Below, piece after piece: positions 43,530-52,797 of a stretch of DNA of 61,084 nucleotides (position 1 is its first letter; every line of letters begins with the position of its first letter). The position numbers were made by a program, and so were the translations under genes. Under the pieces are notes generated by a model, which was given only the letters and a program-made list of their open reading frames with translations, did no database searches and was not told the DNA's origin. Where the stretch lies: NCBI GenBank assembly GCA_002454975.1, contig DKJZ01000028.1:34322-95405 (forward strand), read 5' to 3'. This DNA comes from Hylemonella sp. UBA6679 (lineage in GTDB: Bacteria; Pseudomonadota; Gammaproteobacteria; Burkholderiales; Burkholderiaceae_C).

Positions 43530-43847
43530 ATGAACGCCGAACTTGTAGACATGCACCAAGCCGCCGGACAGGCGTGCAAGCTCATGAAAGTCTTGTCCAA
43601 CCCTGACCGCCTCATGATTTTGTGCCAATTGTCAAAAGGTGAGATGCGGGTGGGTGACATTGAAGAAACCTTAGGCATTGTGCAACCCACGCTGTCCCAA
43701 CAGCTCACGGTGCTGCGCGACGAGGGCTTGGTCAGCACCCGGCGCGAGGGCAAGAACATCCACTACCAGGTCAACAGCCCCCAGGCTTTGGCCGTGATCA
43801 GCACACTTTATGACCTGTATTGCCAACCTCGAAAGGATGAATCATGA
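43530..43847 (+). CDS. bigR: ArsR-family persulfide-responsive repressor (BigR/SqrR-like)
   Basis: 105 residues, winged helix (RVGDIEETLGIVQPTLSQQLT as recognition region). Cys32 and Cys98 are 66 residues apart, the same spacing as the sensing pair C42/C108 known in Xylella BigR; these form a di- or tetrasulfide with sulfide or persulfides and release DNA. A third Cys (C16) is present. It heads the operon with two YeeE/YedE genes and SulP. Its stop overlaps the next start (ATGA). Confidence 0.88.
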   Translation: MNAELVDMHQAAGQACKLMKVLSNPDRLMILCQLSKGEMRVGDIEETLGIVQPTLSQQLTVLRDEGLVSTRREGKNIHYQVNSPQALAVISTLYDLYCQPRKDES

Positions 43848-44278
43848 CGATTGACTGGAACCATTTCACACCCTGGCTGTCGCTGGGGGGCGGCTTGCTG
43901 CTGGGCTTGGCTTCGGCCATGTTCATTTTGATCAACGGCCGCATTTTGGGCATCAGCGGCATTGTGGGTGGGCTGCTCACCCCACGCGCTGGCGACATCG
44001 GCTGGCGTCTGGCTTTTCTGCTGGGCATGGCAGTTGCCCCCATGGTGGCCTCGGCCTTGTTTGCCGGCCTGATCGCGCCCCCCCGCATTGAAGCTGGCTA
44101 CGCGGCCATCGCCGTGGCGGGCCTGCTTGTGGGTTTTGGCACGCGCTATGGCTCGGGCTGCACCAGTGGCCATGGTGTGTGCGGTTTGTCGCGCTTGTCG
44201 CCTCGCTCTTTGGTGTCCACCCTGACCTTCATGGCGCTGGGCTTTGTCACGGTTTATGTGGTTCGCCACGCGATTTAA
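43844..44278 (+). CDS. YeeE/YedE family membrane protein (PmpA-like)
   Basis: 144 residues, about four membrane helices. The sulfur-compound-transporter signature GSGCTSGHGVCGLSRLSPR lies near residue 103-121. Half-size members such as PmpA/PmpB lie in bigR operons and are related to thiosulfate transporters of the TsuA type. Likely moves a sulfur compound together with the next gene product. Confidence 0.88.
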   Translation: MTIDWNHFTPWLSLGGGLLLGLASAMFILINGRILGISGIVGGLLTPRAGDIGWRLAFLLGMAVAPMVASALFAGLIAPPRIEAGYAAIAVAGLLVGFGTRYGSGCTSGHGVCGLSRLSPRSLVSTLTFMALGFVTVYVVRHAI

Positions 44279-44288
44279 GGAGCACAAC

Positions 44289-44720
44289 ATGCATCGCTTC
44301 AGTGAATTTTTGGTGGGTTTGTTGTTTGGCCTGGGGCTCATTCTTTCCGGCATGACCGACCCCGGCAAGGTGATTGGCTTTCTTGATTTGGCAGGCAACT
44401 GGGACCCTTCTTTGGCCCTGGTCATGGGTGGCGCCATCGCTGTGGGCTTTTTTGCCTTCGCCTTGGCCAAGAAAAGAACCCTGAGCTTTTTAGGCGGCGC
44501 CATGCGCCTGCCCAGCAGCCATCAGATTGACCGTAAGCTGGTGGTGGGCGCTGTGCTGTTTGGCGCAGGCTGGGGCCTGGCAGGTTTTTGCCCAGGCCCA
44601 GCGCTGGTGTCACTGGCCTCAGGCCAAACCAAAGCGGCGGTTTTTGTGCTGTTCATGTTGGCTGGCATGCTGGTTTTTGAACTGCTGGAACGCCTGAGCA
44701 AAGCCCGCCAGCCGGCCTAA
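44289..44720 (+). CDS. YeeE/YedE/DUF6691 family membrane protein (PmpB-like)
   Basis: 143 residues from the ATG at 44289, about four helices. GLGLILSGMTDPGKVIGFLD and FGAGWGLAGFCPGPALVSLA are typical. The Cys in GFCPGPAL matches the conserved Cys of this half. It follows its partner by 10 bp. Confidence 0.88.
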   Translation: MHRFSEFLVGLLFGLGLILSGMTDPGKVIGFLDLAGNWDPSLALVMGGAIAVGFFAFALAKKRTLSFLGGAMRLPSSHQIDRKLVVGAVLFGAGWGLAGFCPGPALVSLASGQTKAAVFVLFMLAGMLVFELLERLSKARQPA

Positions 44721-44741
44721 GCACAACGAGATCTGCACCTC

Positions 44742-46478
44742 ATGCCCAGCCTGAAGCAACTTCTGCCCTCTTTGCCCGTGCTGGACTGGGGGCGCAGCTA
44801 CAACCGCGACACCCTCTCGAGCGACCTGATAGCGGCCCTGATCGTGACCGTCATGCTCATCCCGCAAAGCCTGGCCTATGCGCTGCTGGCGGGGCTGCCA
44901 CCAGAGGTGGGCTTGTACGCCAGCGTGGCACCCTTGATTTTTTACGCGATCTTTGGCACCAGCCGGGTGCTGGCTGTGGGCCCGGTAGCCGTGGTCTCGC
45001 TCATGACGGCAGCAGCCATTGGCCAGTTGGCAGCAGCGGGCTCGCCGCAGTACTGGGCGTTTGCCATCACCCTGGCGTTCATCTCAGGCCTGATGCTGTT
45101 GCTCATGGGGGTGTTGCGCTTGGGATTTTTGGCCAACTTTTTGAGCCACCCCGTGATCTCGGGTTTCATCTCCGCCTCGGGCCTGCTGATTGCGGCGAGT
45201 CAGCTCAAAACCCTCATGGGCGTGAAGGCCGAGGGGCACAACTTCATTGAGCTGGTCAAAGCATTGCTTGAGCAAGCCCCCCACACCCACTGGCTCACGC
45301 TGAGCATGGGCCTGAGCGCCACGGCTTTTTTGTTCTGGGTGCGCAAAGGCCTCAAACCCTTGCTCATGCGCTGGGGCTTGGGCCCCAAAGCCGCCGATGT
45401 GCTGGCCAAAGCCGGGCCAGTGGCGGCCATTGCGCTCACCACGGGCCTGACCTGGGCCTTAGGCTGGCAGGCGCAGGGCGTGAAAATTGTTGGCACCGTG
45501 CCCCAAGGTTTGCCCCCATTGACCTTGCCGCAATGGGACCTGGCCCTGTGGAAAGAACTGGCGGTGCCAGCGCTGCTCATCAGCGTGGTGGGCTTTGTGG
45601 AATCGGTCTCGGTGGGCCAAACCCTGGCGGCCAAGCGGCGCCAACGCATCGAGCCTGACCAAGAGTTGGTTGCCCTGGGGGCGAGCAACATGTCGGCTGC
45701 CTTGACTGGGGGCTTTCCTGTCACCGGCGGCTTTGCCCGCTCGGTGGTGAACTTTGATGCCGGTGCGCAAACCCCCGCCGCCGGGGTGTTTACCGCCGTA
45801 GGCATCACGCTGGCCTCGCTGTTGCTCACGCCCGCCTTGTATTACCTGCCGCAAGCCACGCTGTCTGCCACCATCGTGGTGGCGGTGCTTTCGCTGGTGG
45901 ACCTGAGCATCTTGCAGCGCACCTGGCGCTATGCAAAAACCGATTTTGTAGCCGTGCTCACCACCCTGCTGGTGACCCTGGGCTTGGGCGTGGAGCTGGG
46001 CTTGGTCACAGGCGTGACGGTGTCGATCGCGCTGTTTCTTTACAAAACCAGCCACCCCCACATTGCTGAGGTGGGGTTGGTGCCGGGCACCGAGTATTTT
46101 CGCAACGTCAAACGTCACCAGGTCAACACCAGCCCGCGCGTGCTGAGCCTGCGGGTGGATGAGAGCCTGTACTTCGCCAATGCGCGCGCGCTTGAAGACG
46201 TCGTCAACGACGCCGTGGCCTCGCACCCCGATTTGTTGCATGTGGTGTTGCAGTGCTCGGCCATCAACGACATTGACGCAAGTGCTTTAGAGAGCTTGGA
46301 AGCCATTGAAAGCCGTTTGCGCGCATCTGGCATTGCGCTGCACCTCTCCGAGGTCAAGGGCCCGGTGATGGACCGCTTGCAGCACACGCATTTCTTGCAC
46401 CACTTGAGTGGTGGCGTTTACCTCACGCAGTTTCAAGCCATTCAGGCTCTGGCGCCTGAAACTGTGGGCCTAACTTGA
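44742..46478 (+). CDS. SulP-family anion permease with STAS domain
   Basis: 578 residues. Twelve or more membrane segments (SLAYALLAGLPPEVGLYASV, TGGFPVTGGFARSVVNFDAG are SulP marks) and a C-terminal cytoplasmic STAS domain (about 440-560, LRVDESLYFANARALEDVV, DIDASALESLEAIES). Members carry sulfate, bicarbonate or other anions. As last gene of the bigR operon it may export sulfite or sulfate made from sulfide. The end overlaps the gntR end by 9 bp. Confidence 0.92.
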   Translation: MPSLKQLLPSLPVLDWGRSYNRDTLSSDLIAALIVTVMLIPQSLAYALLAGLPPEVGLYASVAPLIFYAIFGTSRVLAVGPVAVVSLMTAAAIGQLAAAGSPQYWAFAITLAFISGLMLLLMGVLRLGFLANFLSHPVISGFISASGLLIAASQLKTLMGVKAEGHNFIELVKALLEQAPHTHWLTLSMGLSATAFLFWVRKGLKPLLMRWGLGPKAADVLAKAGPVAAIALTTGLTWALGWQAQGVKIVGTVPQGLPPLTLPQWDLALWKELAVPALLISVVGFVESVSVGQTLAAKRRQRIEPDQELVALGASNMSAALTGGFPVTGGFARSVVNFDAGAQTPAAGVFTAVGITLASLLLTPALYYLPQATLSATIVVAVLSLVDLSILQRTWRYAKTDFVAVLTTLLVTLGLGVELGLVTGVTVSIALFLYKTSHPHIAEVGLVPGTEYFRNVKRHQVNTSPRVLSLRVDESLYFANARALEDVVNDAVASHPDLLHVVLQCSAINDIDASALESLEAIESRLRASGIALHLSEVKGPVMDRLQHTHFLHHLSGGVYLTQFQAIQALAPETVGLT

Positions 46479-47159
46479 CTGGCGGCTGAAAGAGCCAATC
46501 ACAATCTCGGCGGCTTTGGCCACATGGGCGGCGGCAAGGCGCGCTGCGGTTTGCGCATCGCGTCGCTCAACGGCTTGGACCACCTCTTCGAGCTCCAGCA
46601 AGGTTTGGTTCAAGCGGCCAGGGGTGCCCAGCGAGACACGGCGCAAAACCGACACGCGGTTGTTAAGCTGCGTGAGGATCTCGCCAATCACGCGGTTGCC
46701 ACAGCCTTGCAGCAAGGTGGCGTAAAAAGCGTTTTTCGCGTCGAGCAAATCTTTGGGCGAGGCACTGGCTTGGGGGGTGCGCAAAAACTCCAAGGCCGCG
46801 CGCAGTTGCTTGAGCTGGGCCTCGCTCGCATGCTTGGCAAAACCAGCACACGCCAAGCTCTCCAGCGAGGCGCGCACCTCATAGAGCTCGTTGGCGTCTT
46901 GCAAAGACAAGGTGGCCACCACCGGCCCTTTGTAAGGAATGATGGTGATCAGCCCTTCGGCCTGCAGGTGCTGCAGCGCCTCACGCACCACCGTGCGGCT
47001 GATGCCCAAGGACTGCCACAAGTCACGCTCCACCAAGCGTTGGCCTGGAGAGAATTTGCCAGTCAGGATGGCTTCGCGGATTTTGTCAGTGGCGCGTTGG
47101 CGCAATGACACCACCTCGCGCGACAGGTCCATGTCGAGTGATTCGGGCAAATCTTCCAT
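46470..47159 (-). CDS. GntR-family regulator, FadR/FCD subfamily
   Basis: 229 residues. N-terminal winged helix (LVERDLWQSLGISRTVVREAL at about residues 42-62) and an all-helical FCD ligand domain (about 90-220; Asp/His metal-site residues likely in DAKNAFYATLLQGCGN and AARLAAAHVAKA). FCD proteins usually bind carboxylic acids. Last gene of the catabolic locus, and probably controls it through the palindromes at 49619-49631 and 59891-59923. Confidence 0.88.
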   Translation of the reverse strand: MEDLPESLDMDLSREVVSLRQRATDKIREAILTGKFSPGQRLVERDLWQSLGISRTVVREALQHLQAEGLITIIPYKGPVVATLSLQDANELYEVRASLESLACAGFAKHASEAQLKQLRAALEFLRTPQASASPKDLLDAKNAFYATLLQGCGNRVIGEILTQLNNRVSVLRRVSLGTPGRLNQTLLELEEVVQAVERRDAQTAARLAAAHVAKAAEIVIGSFSRQSS

Positions 47160-47296
47160 GTCAATCCAGGCTCGGCAAGGGCTTCACATCAAGGTGCTGT
47201 GTACCGAGACGGTGCACCCCATTCGGCCACATGAGGGGGCGGCCGGTCGCGTTTGATCATATCAGTTTGGGTCCTTCGCGCTGGGCGAAAAACGCA

Positions 47297-48268
47297 TCAA
47301 TCGATGCTGGCACCCGCAGCGGCCAACACCGGTGGCCAGGCCTTGAGCTCAGCGGCCGTGTGGTCGCGCAAGGCCTCAGGTTTGAGGCGATCACCCTGGG
47401 GCAAAACCACACCCAAATCGGACAAACGTTTGACCACCGCTGGGGAGGCCAAGGCCGCACGAATGGCTTTGTTGAGCCGCTCAATCACGGGCTGGGGCGT
47501 GCCCTTGGGCGCGTAAAAACCATGCCACACCGCCAACTGAAAACCTGGCATGCCAGCCTCGGCAAACGTGGGCACATTGGGCAAGGTGGGCAGCCTGTCT
47601 TGGGTGGCCACGGCATAAGGCTTCAAGGTGCCGGCTTGGAGGTAAGCGCTGGTGGACACCGGCTGGTCGCAAATCATGTCCACGTTACCGGCCAGCACAT
47701 CCATCAAAGCCGGGCCTGTGCCGCGGTAAGGCACCATGGTGGTGGTCGTGCCCGTGGCTTGGTTGAACAGCACCGCGCACAAGTAAGAGGTGGCCCCCAC
47801 ACCCGCGTGGGCAAACTTCACATCGCCGGGCTTGGCCTTCATGTGCTTGATGAGCTCGCCCACCGTGGCTGGCGCAAACTTGCTGTTGCGCACCAAGATC
47901 ATGGGCACATCACCGGCCAGGGCAATGGGCTCGAGGTCTTTGCTCACATCGAAAGTGAGCTTGTTGTAGAGCGAAGGCGCAATGGCAATGCCCATGTTGT
48001 GAAACAACACGGTGTGACCATCGTTGGGAGAGCGCGCCACCTTGGCCGTGCCGATGGTGCCGCCTGCACCACCGACGTTTTCCACCACCACCGACTGCCC
48101 CAGGTCACGCGCCATGTTTTCAGCCAGCACGCGGGCAATCACATCGGTGGAGCCGCCTGGTGCGTAGGGCACCACAATGCTCACGGGCTTGATGGGGAAA
48201 GCAGCAGCCGCCAGCGACAACACACCCATGCCGGTCAAGACCAGCGCTTGTTTGATCAACGATGTCAC
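47297..48268 (-). CDS. Bug/TctC-type periplasmic solute receptor
   Basis: 323 residues from a GTG at 48268 with GGAG upstream; a TTG 12 bp earlier is the other option. Signal peptide (VLTGMGVLSLAAAAFP), VSIVVPYAPGGSTDVIARVLA, SVVVENVGGAGGTIGTAKVA and GVGATSYLCAVLFNQATG are family features. It binds a small carboxylate, likely the substrate of the locus. No TctA/TctB genes are present, so it may act as a sensor receptor or use a transporter elsewhere. Confidence 0.88.
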   Translation of the reverse strand: MTSLIKQALVLTGMGVLSLAAAAFPIKPVSIVVPYAPGGSTDVIARVLAENMARDLGQSVVVENVGGAGGTIGTAKVARSPNDGHTVLFHNMGIAIAPSLYNKLTFDVSKDLEPIALAGDVPMILVRNSKFAPATVGELIKHMKAKPGDVKFAHAGVGATSYLCAVLFNQATGTTTTMVPYRGTGPALMDVLAGNVDMICDQPVSTSAYLQAGTLKPYAVATQDRLPTLPNVPTFAEAGMPGFQLAVWHGFYAPKGTPQPVIERLNKAIRAALASPAVVKRLSDLGVVLPQGDRLKPEALRDHTAAELKAWPPVLAAAGASID

Positions 48269-48282
48269 GGTGTTCTCCAAAG

Positions 48283-49152
48283 TTAGCGGGCTTGTTGGCC
48301 CACGTAGGCATACAACTCGGTGTGGTCGGCTTGTTTGCCCAAGCTGTCTGAGGCATCGTTGGTCATGCCGGAGACCACCTGTGCCAAAGGCATGGGGTGT
48401 TTCACAGCCTGTCCCAGCGACGCAGCAATGCCCACATCTTTGGCCTGCAAAGCCAAAGAAAAGCCCGAATTGAAAGCCGCGTTCAGCATGTACTGGTGCG
48501 CCTTGTTTTCGGTGGTGTTGTTCTTGCCCGTGGAAGCGTTGATCACATCAACAATCACCGTGCGCTCAATGCCAAAGGCCGCTCCCACGTGGATGGCTTC
48601 GGCCGTGGCAATCAGGGCCGCTGCCGACACATAGTTGTTGAGCGCCTTCAAGGCGTGCCCGGCCCCCACTGGCCCCACATGGGTGATGGCTTTGCCCATG
48701 GTTTCAAGCACAGGTTTGTGCGCCGCAAACAGCGCTGGGTCACCGCCGACCATGATGGCCAAGGTGCCCGCCACCGCTTTTTTCACACCGCCCGAAACCG
48801 GTGCGTCGATCAAGCCCAAACCTTGTGTGGCCAAGCTCTCGGCCAAGGCACGCGTGCGGGTGGGGTCGGCCGAGCTCATCTCAATCACACAAGCACCAGG
48901 TTTGAGGCTGGGTGCCAGCTCTTTGACCACCGCATCGACAATGTCGGAGTTGGGCAGCATGGTGATCACCACATCGCACGCGGCAAAAGCCTGGGCGTCT
49001 TGCGCCACCACAGCGCCAGGATGGGCTTGAACAAACGCCGCAGCAGCGCTGGCGTTGGCATCACGCACCACCAGGCTGTGGCCTGCAGCGTGTAGCAAGT
49101 GGGCCATGGGCTGACCCATCATGCCCAGACCGATGAATCCGATGTGGCTCAC
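48283..49152 (-). CDS. 3-hydroxyisobutyrate/2-hydroxy-3-oxopropionate dehydrogenase-like protein
   Basis: 289 residues from a GTG at 49152 with AGGAG upstream. Rossmann motif GFIGLGMMGQPMAHLL, substrate-binding DAPVSGGVKKAVAGTL, catalytic Lys in LKALNNYVSAA (about residue 170). Beta-hydroxyacid dehydrogenases of this group reduce or oxidise tartronate semialdehyde, hydroxyisobutyrate and similar acids. It follows the CMD gene by 9 bp and ends 14 bp before the Bug receptor start. Confidence 0.88.
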   Translation of the reverse strand: MSHIGFIGLGMMGQPMAHLLHAAGHSLVVRDANASAAAAFVQAHPGAVVAQDAQAFAACDVVITMLPNSDIVDAVVKELAPSLKPGACVIEMSSADPTRTRALAESLATQGLGLIDAPVSGGVKKAVAGTLAIMVGGDPALFAAHKPVLETMGKAITHVGPVGAGHALKALNNYVSAAALIATAEAIHVGAAFGIERTVIVDVINASTGKNNTTENKAHQYMLNAAFNSGFSLALQAKDVGIAASLGQAVKHPMPLAQVVSGMTNDASDSLGKQADHTELYAYVGQQAR

Positions 49153-49161
49153 GGCGGCTCC

Positions 49162-49560
49162 TTAGATGTTCATTTCTTTGAACACTTCCGAGGCAACCCG
49201 GAAAGAGTCAATGGCGGCGGGCACGCCGCAATAAATCGCCACTTGCAAGAACACTTCTTTGATCTCGTCTTTGGTCAGGCCGTTGTTGATGGCGCCGCGT
49301 ACATGCAACTTCAGTTCGTGAGGACGGTTCAGGGCGGCGAGCATCGCCAGGTTCAAGAAAGAACGGGTCTTACGCTCCAGGCCTGGGCGGTTCCACACAT
49401 CGCCCCAGCAGTACTGGGTGACCAACTCTTGCATCTCGATGTTGAAGTCGGTGGCGTTTTTGATGGACGCATCCACGTACTCCGTGCCCAACACTTGGCG
49501 GCGCATGGCCAGGCCTTGGTCAAACAGTTCCTGGTTCTTGGGGGCGTAGGGACGGGTCAT
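49162..49560 (-). CDS. Carboxymuconolactone decarboxylase family protein
   Basis: 132 residues, all-helical CMD fold. LMTRPYAPKNQELFDQGLAMR at the start and LNLAMLAALNRPHELKLHVRGAINNG with KDEIKEVFLQVAIYCGVPAA are PcaC-like. True 4-carboxymuconolactone decarboxylase (PcaC) is 120-135 residues, so that activity is possible, but no other upper protocatechuate genes are near. The gene has its own promoter with an operator inside. Confidence 0.85.
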   Translation of the reverse strand: MTRPYAPKNQELFDQGLAMRRQVLGTEYVDASIKNATDFNIEMQELVTQYCWGDVWNRPGLERKTRSFLNLAMLAALNRPHELKLHVRGAINNGLTKDEIKEVFLQVAIYCGVPAAIDSFRVASEVFKEMNI

Positions 49561-49610
49561 GGGAAGCTCCTGAAAAAGTTAGCTGCGGTTGAAGAATGTG
49601 TTACGGTCAT

Positions 49611-49639
49611 ATCGTATTAATGTCTGACAATTTTGGCAA
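49611..49639 (-). promoter_or_regulatory. Promoter of the CMD gene with a GntR-type operator in its spacer
   Basis: On the minus strand TTGCCA (49639-49634), 17 bp, TACGAT (49616-49611). The spacer contains the near-palindrome AATGTCTGACAAT (plus strand 49619-49631; core TGTC-T-GACA), which also occurs in the livK upstream palindrome. A bound GntR protein would block this promoter. Confidence 0.75.
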
Positions 49640-49699
49640 GCGCTCTGTGGTCGTTTGCTGGTCGTATGCTGGTCGTTGTCCAGCTTGTGGATTGCGTGG

Positions 49700-50662
49700 T
49701 CAGTCCACGCTGGCGCCTGAGGCCGCCACGATGGTTTTCCATTTGGCCAAGTCGGTGCGCAACATGCCCGCCAATGCCTCAGGGCCACCGCCGAGCTTTT
49801 CAACGCCCAGGGTTGAGAATTTGTCCAGCACATCGGGCGAGGCCACCGCCAACTCCACCTCTTGCGCCAGGCGACGCACAATGGGCTCAGGCGTGTTGGC
49901 CCCGACAAACAAGCCCACCCAAAGTTCGCCCGAAAAACCGGGCAAGACTTCAGCAATGGCGGGGATGTCCGGCGCGTAAGGCGAACGCTTGGGCGAGCTC
50001 ACACCCAAGGCGCGCAATTTGCCGGCCTTGATGTGTTGGATGCACGACGGCAAGCTGGCAAAAGCCATGGGAATTTGGCCACCCAGCACATCGTTGAGTG
50101 CAGGCGCCACGCCCCGGTAGGGCACATGGCCCAGCTGCAATTGCGCGGCTTGGTTGAGCATGGCCCCCAGCAAGTGGTTGAGCGAGCCGTTACCGGCCGA
50201 GGCGTATTGGTAAGGCGGTTTGGCTGCACGTGCGCGCTCGATGAACTCGCGCAGGTTATTGGCTGGAAATGAGGGGTGCACCACCAGCACATTGGGCACC
50301 ACACCCACGGGCGCGACCGGCGCAAAATCGGTGATGGGCTCAAAGCCGGTGCGCTTGTAAAGCCAAGGGTTGATGGCCTGGGTGCTGCTGATGGTGAGCA
50401 GCAAGGTGTAGCCGTCTTGGGGCTGCTGCGCGGCATACACCGTGCCAATGTTGCCCCCGGCACCGGGCTTGTTCTCCACCACCACCGACTGCCCCAAGCG
50501 CTCCGTGAGCTTTTGCGCCAAGATGCGACCCACCGCATCGTTGGTGCCACCAGGGGCTTGCGGAACAATCAACTGGAGGGTCTTGGCCGGGTAGGCCTGC
50601 GACCAAGCGGGCACAACTGCGGCGCCAGCCAAGGCTGTGCAAAAAACGCGGCGATCAATCAT
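49700..50662 (-). CDS. Bug/TctC-type periplasmic solute receptor
   Basis: 320 residues. Signal peptide (VFCTALAGAAVVPAWSQA), LQLIVPQAPGGTNDAVGRIL, SVVVENKPGAGGNIGTVYAA and YQYASAGNGSLNHLLGAML. The second receptor of the locus, 25 bp after the CitE-like gene. Two receptors may serve related acids. Confidence 0.9.
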   Translation of the reverse strand: MIDRRVFCTALAGAAVVPAWSQAYPAKTLQLIVPQAPGGTNDAVGRILAQKLTERLGQSVVVENKPGAGGNIGTVYAAQQPQDGYTLLLTISSTQAINPWLYKRTGFEPITDFAPVAPVGVVPNVLVVHPSFPANNLREFIERARAAKPPYQYASAGNGSLNHLLGAMLNQAAQLQLGHVPYRGVAPALNDVLGGQIPMAFASLPSCIQHIKAGKLRALGVSSPKRSPYAPDIPAIAEVLPGFSGELWVGLFVGANTPEPIVRRLAQEVELAVASPDVLDKFSTLGVEKLGGGPEALAGMLRTDLAKWKTIVAASGASVD

Positions 50663-50687
50663 GAAGGTCTCCTTTTATTAGACTTGC

Positions 50688-51572
50688 TCACGAGGCAAAA
50701 AGTTCAGCCTCACGCAAAAGCCGCAAGGCGCGCTGGTACACCGGTTTGTCGATCATCTGCCCCTCGTGTTTGATGGCGCCCTGCCCTTGGGCTTGGGCCG
50801 CCTCAAAAGCTGCAACCAACGCACGCGCCTGGCTGATTTGCGCAGCCGTGGGGGTGTAGCAATCGTTGATGGCGTCCAAAAATTTAGGGTGCACCACCAC
50901 CGCGCCGCGAAAACCCAATGAACGGGCTTGTTCCAGCACTTGGGTGAATTGCGCGACCTCACCCAGGTCAGCAATGGAGGCCACAAAACCAATCGGCACA
51001 ATGCCCGCAGCGCGTGCGGCGTGCAGCACCATCAGGCTGGGAGCGAGCAAAGCCTCGGGGGTAGGCAGGCCGCCGCAGTCGAGTGAGAAATCTTCGCTGC
51101 CCAGCATCATGCCCATGGTGCGTGCATCGGCAGCCGCAATCTCGTGCAAGCGTGGCAAGGCCAAGCAGCTTTCAATTTGCAACAAAAACCGCACGCCCCC
51201 TACCGGCATGCCCGCGGCTTTTTCAAGGTCAGCCACCAAGCTTGAGAGCAGCTGCACATCGCGTGGGTGCTCAACCTTGGGCAAGAGCACCACCGCCAGG
51301 CCAGGCACGATGGCGCAACGCAGGTCGGTCACGGCGGTGTTCAGATCTGCATTGATGCGCACCGCAGGCGCCTTACCTGCTTGCGCCACCAAGCCTATGT
51401 TGTGTGCCAGCGTTGCACGCGCCTGTTCTTTGCGCGAGGGGTGCGTGCCGTCTTCCAGATCCAAAATGACCACATCGGCAGCCTTGGCCAAGGCACTGGC
51501 CAACAAACGCTCGTTGTCGGCGGGTACAAATAAAAAAGATCGTCGCAACTTCGTGCTCATCAGCTTGCTCAT
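50688..51572 (-). CDS. CitE/HpcH-type CoA-ester lyase
   Basis: 294 residues from the ATG at 51572, which overlaps the CoA-transferase stop (ATGA). A TIM barrel with LRRSFLFVPADNERLLASAL, ADVVILDLEDGTHPSRKEQAR, Mg-binding Glu and Asp in LLQIESCLALP and GSEDFSLDCG, and AVVVHPKFLDAIN. Single-gene members are malyl-, citramalyl- or related beta-hydroxyacyl-CoA lyases. Coupling to a class III CoA-transferase suggests that one makes the CoA ester and the other splits it. Confidence 0.9.
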   Translation of the reverse strand: MSKLMSTKLRRSFLFVPADNERLLASALAKAADVVILDLEDGTHPSRKEQARATLAHNIGLVAQAGKAPAVRINADLNTAVTDLRCAIVPGLAVVLLPKVEHPRDVQLLSSLVADLEKAAGMPVGGVRFLLQIESCLALPRLHEIAAADARTMGMMLGSEDFSLDCGGLPTPEALLAPSLMVLHAARAAGIVPIGFVASIADLGEVAQFTQVLEQARSLGFRGAVVVHPKFLDAINDCYTPTAAQISQARALVAAFEAAQAQGQGAIKHEGQMIDKPVYQRALRLLREAELFAS

Positions 51573-52777
51573 GTGCGGGTTTTTGGGGTGGATGGCTTGG
51601 GCTCTTGGGCAGCTTGGCCCAACCAGCGCGTGTTGTCTTGCCCGATGTCGGGCGCGGCCCGGCGCAGCGGCGGGCGCTTGCCATTGATTTTGTAAGGCGC
51701 AGCGTGAATGGAGAGGGTTTGCCCACCAGGTGCCGTGGTGGGCACCAGCAGTTCGCGCGCCACGATGTAGGGGTGCGTCATGAGGTCGGCAATGTCGCAA
51801 ATGGGGCCTGCGGTGATGTCGCGTTCTGCAAAAAACACCAGAGCTTCGTCCAAGGTGAGCTTGACCAGATGCCCTTGGATCAAATCATCCAAGGCATCGA
51901 TGTTTTTCAAGCGCGCTTCATGCGTGGCAAAGCGCGAATCGCTCAAGCCCTGCGGGTAACCAATGCCTTCAAACAAACGCGCCAAGGTGCCCTCCATGCC
52001 TGCTGACAAGGCCAACCAGCGGTCATCACGGGTGCGGTAAACATTGCGTGGGGCGTGTGTGGGCGAACGGCTGCCCGAGCGCGGCACCACGGTGCCGGTG
52101 AGTTCATGCTCAGCCGCTTGTGGCCCAAGGATGGAGAACAGCGGCTCAAACAAAGACAAATCAATTTCTTGCACCTGGGGGTCTGCGCTGGCGCGCTGGC
52201 GGTGCATGGCGGCCAAAGCCAAGGTGGCCCCATAAATGCCGGCAACCGAATCGGCCATGGCAAACGGCGGCAAAACCGGCGGGCGATCGGCATAACCATT
52301 CATGGCGGCAAAGCCGCTCATGGCTTCAATCAAAGAGCCAAAACCACCCTTGTCGGCAAACACACCGGTTTGCCCCCAGCCAGAAATTCGTACCACCACC
52401 AAGCGCGGGTTGAGGGCTTGCAGCGTGGCTTTGCTCAAACCCATGCGCTCGAGCGTGCCGGGGCGAAAGTTTTCCACCATCACGTCGCTGCGCTGGATGA
52501 GGTCGTGCAAATGCGCCATGCCTTCGTCGGAGCGCAAATCCAGCGACACACTTTGCTTGTTGCGCGCATAGGCCAGCCAATAGGTGCTCACACCCTGGCG
52601 CTTCCAGCCACGCAACTCGTCACCTTTGCCGGGGGGCTCGACCTTGATCACATCGGCCCCCAAATCGGCCAGCACATGGGTCATCACATTGCCCGAGACC
52701 AAGCGAGACAAATCCAGCACGGTCAAACCACACAGGGGCGTTTCTTCTGGAATGGCGGCCGCGTGGGGCGTGTGCAT
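51569..52777 (-). CDS. CaiB/BaiF-type (class III) CoA-transferase
   Basis: 402 residues from the ATG at 52777. Marks of the family: LCGLTVLDLSRLVSGNVMTHVLADLGADVIKVEPP, NKQSVSLDLRSDEG, and a catalytic Asp likely within FAMADSVAGIYGATLALAA. It moves CoA from a donor such as succinyl-CoA to a carboxylate. Tightly coupled to the downstream CitE-like lyase, as in citramalate and itaconate degradation. Confidence 0.92.
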   Translation of the reverse strand: MHTPHAAAIPEETPLCGLTVLDLSRLVSGNVMTHVLADLGADVIKVEPPGKGDELRGWKRQGVSTYWLAYARNKQSVSLDLRSDEGMAHLHDLIQRSDVMVENFRPGTLERMGLSKATLQALNPRLVVVRISGWGQTGVFADKGGFGSLIEAMSGFAAMNGYADRPPVLPPFAMADSVAGIYGATLALAAMHRQRASADPQVQEIDLSLFEPLFSILGPQAAEHELTGTVVPRSGSRSPTHAPRNVYRTRDDRWLALSAGMEGTLARLFEGIGYPQGLSDSRFATHEARLKNIDALDDLIQGHLVKLTLDEALVFFAERDITAGPICDIADLMTHPYIVARELLVPTTAPGGQTLSIHAAPYKINGKRPPLRRAAPDIGQDNTRWLGQAAQEPKPSTPKTRT

Positions 52778-52797
52778 GGAGGTCCTTAAAAAAGCTT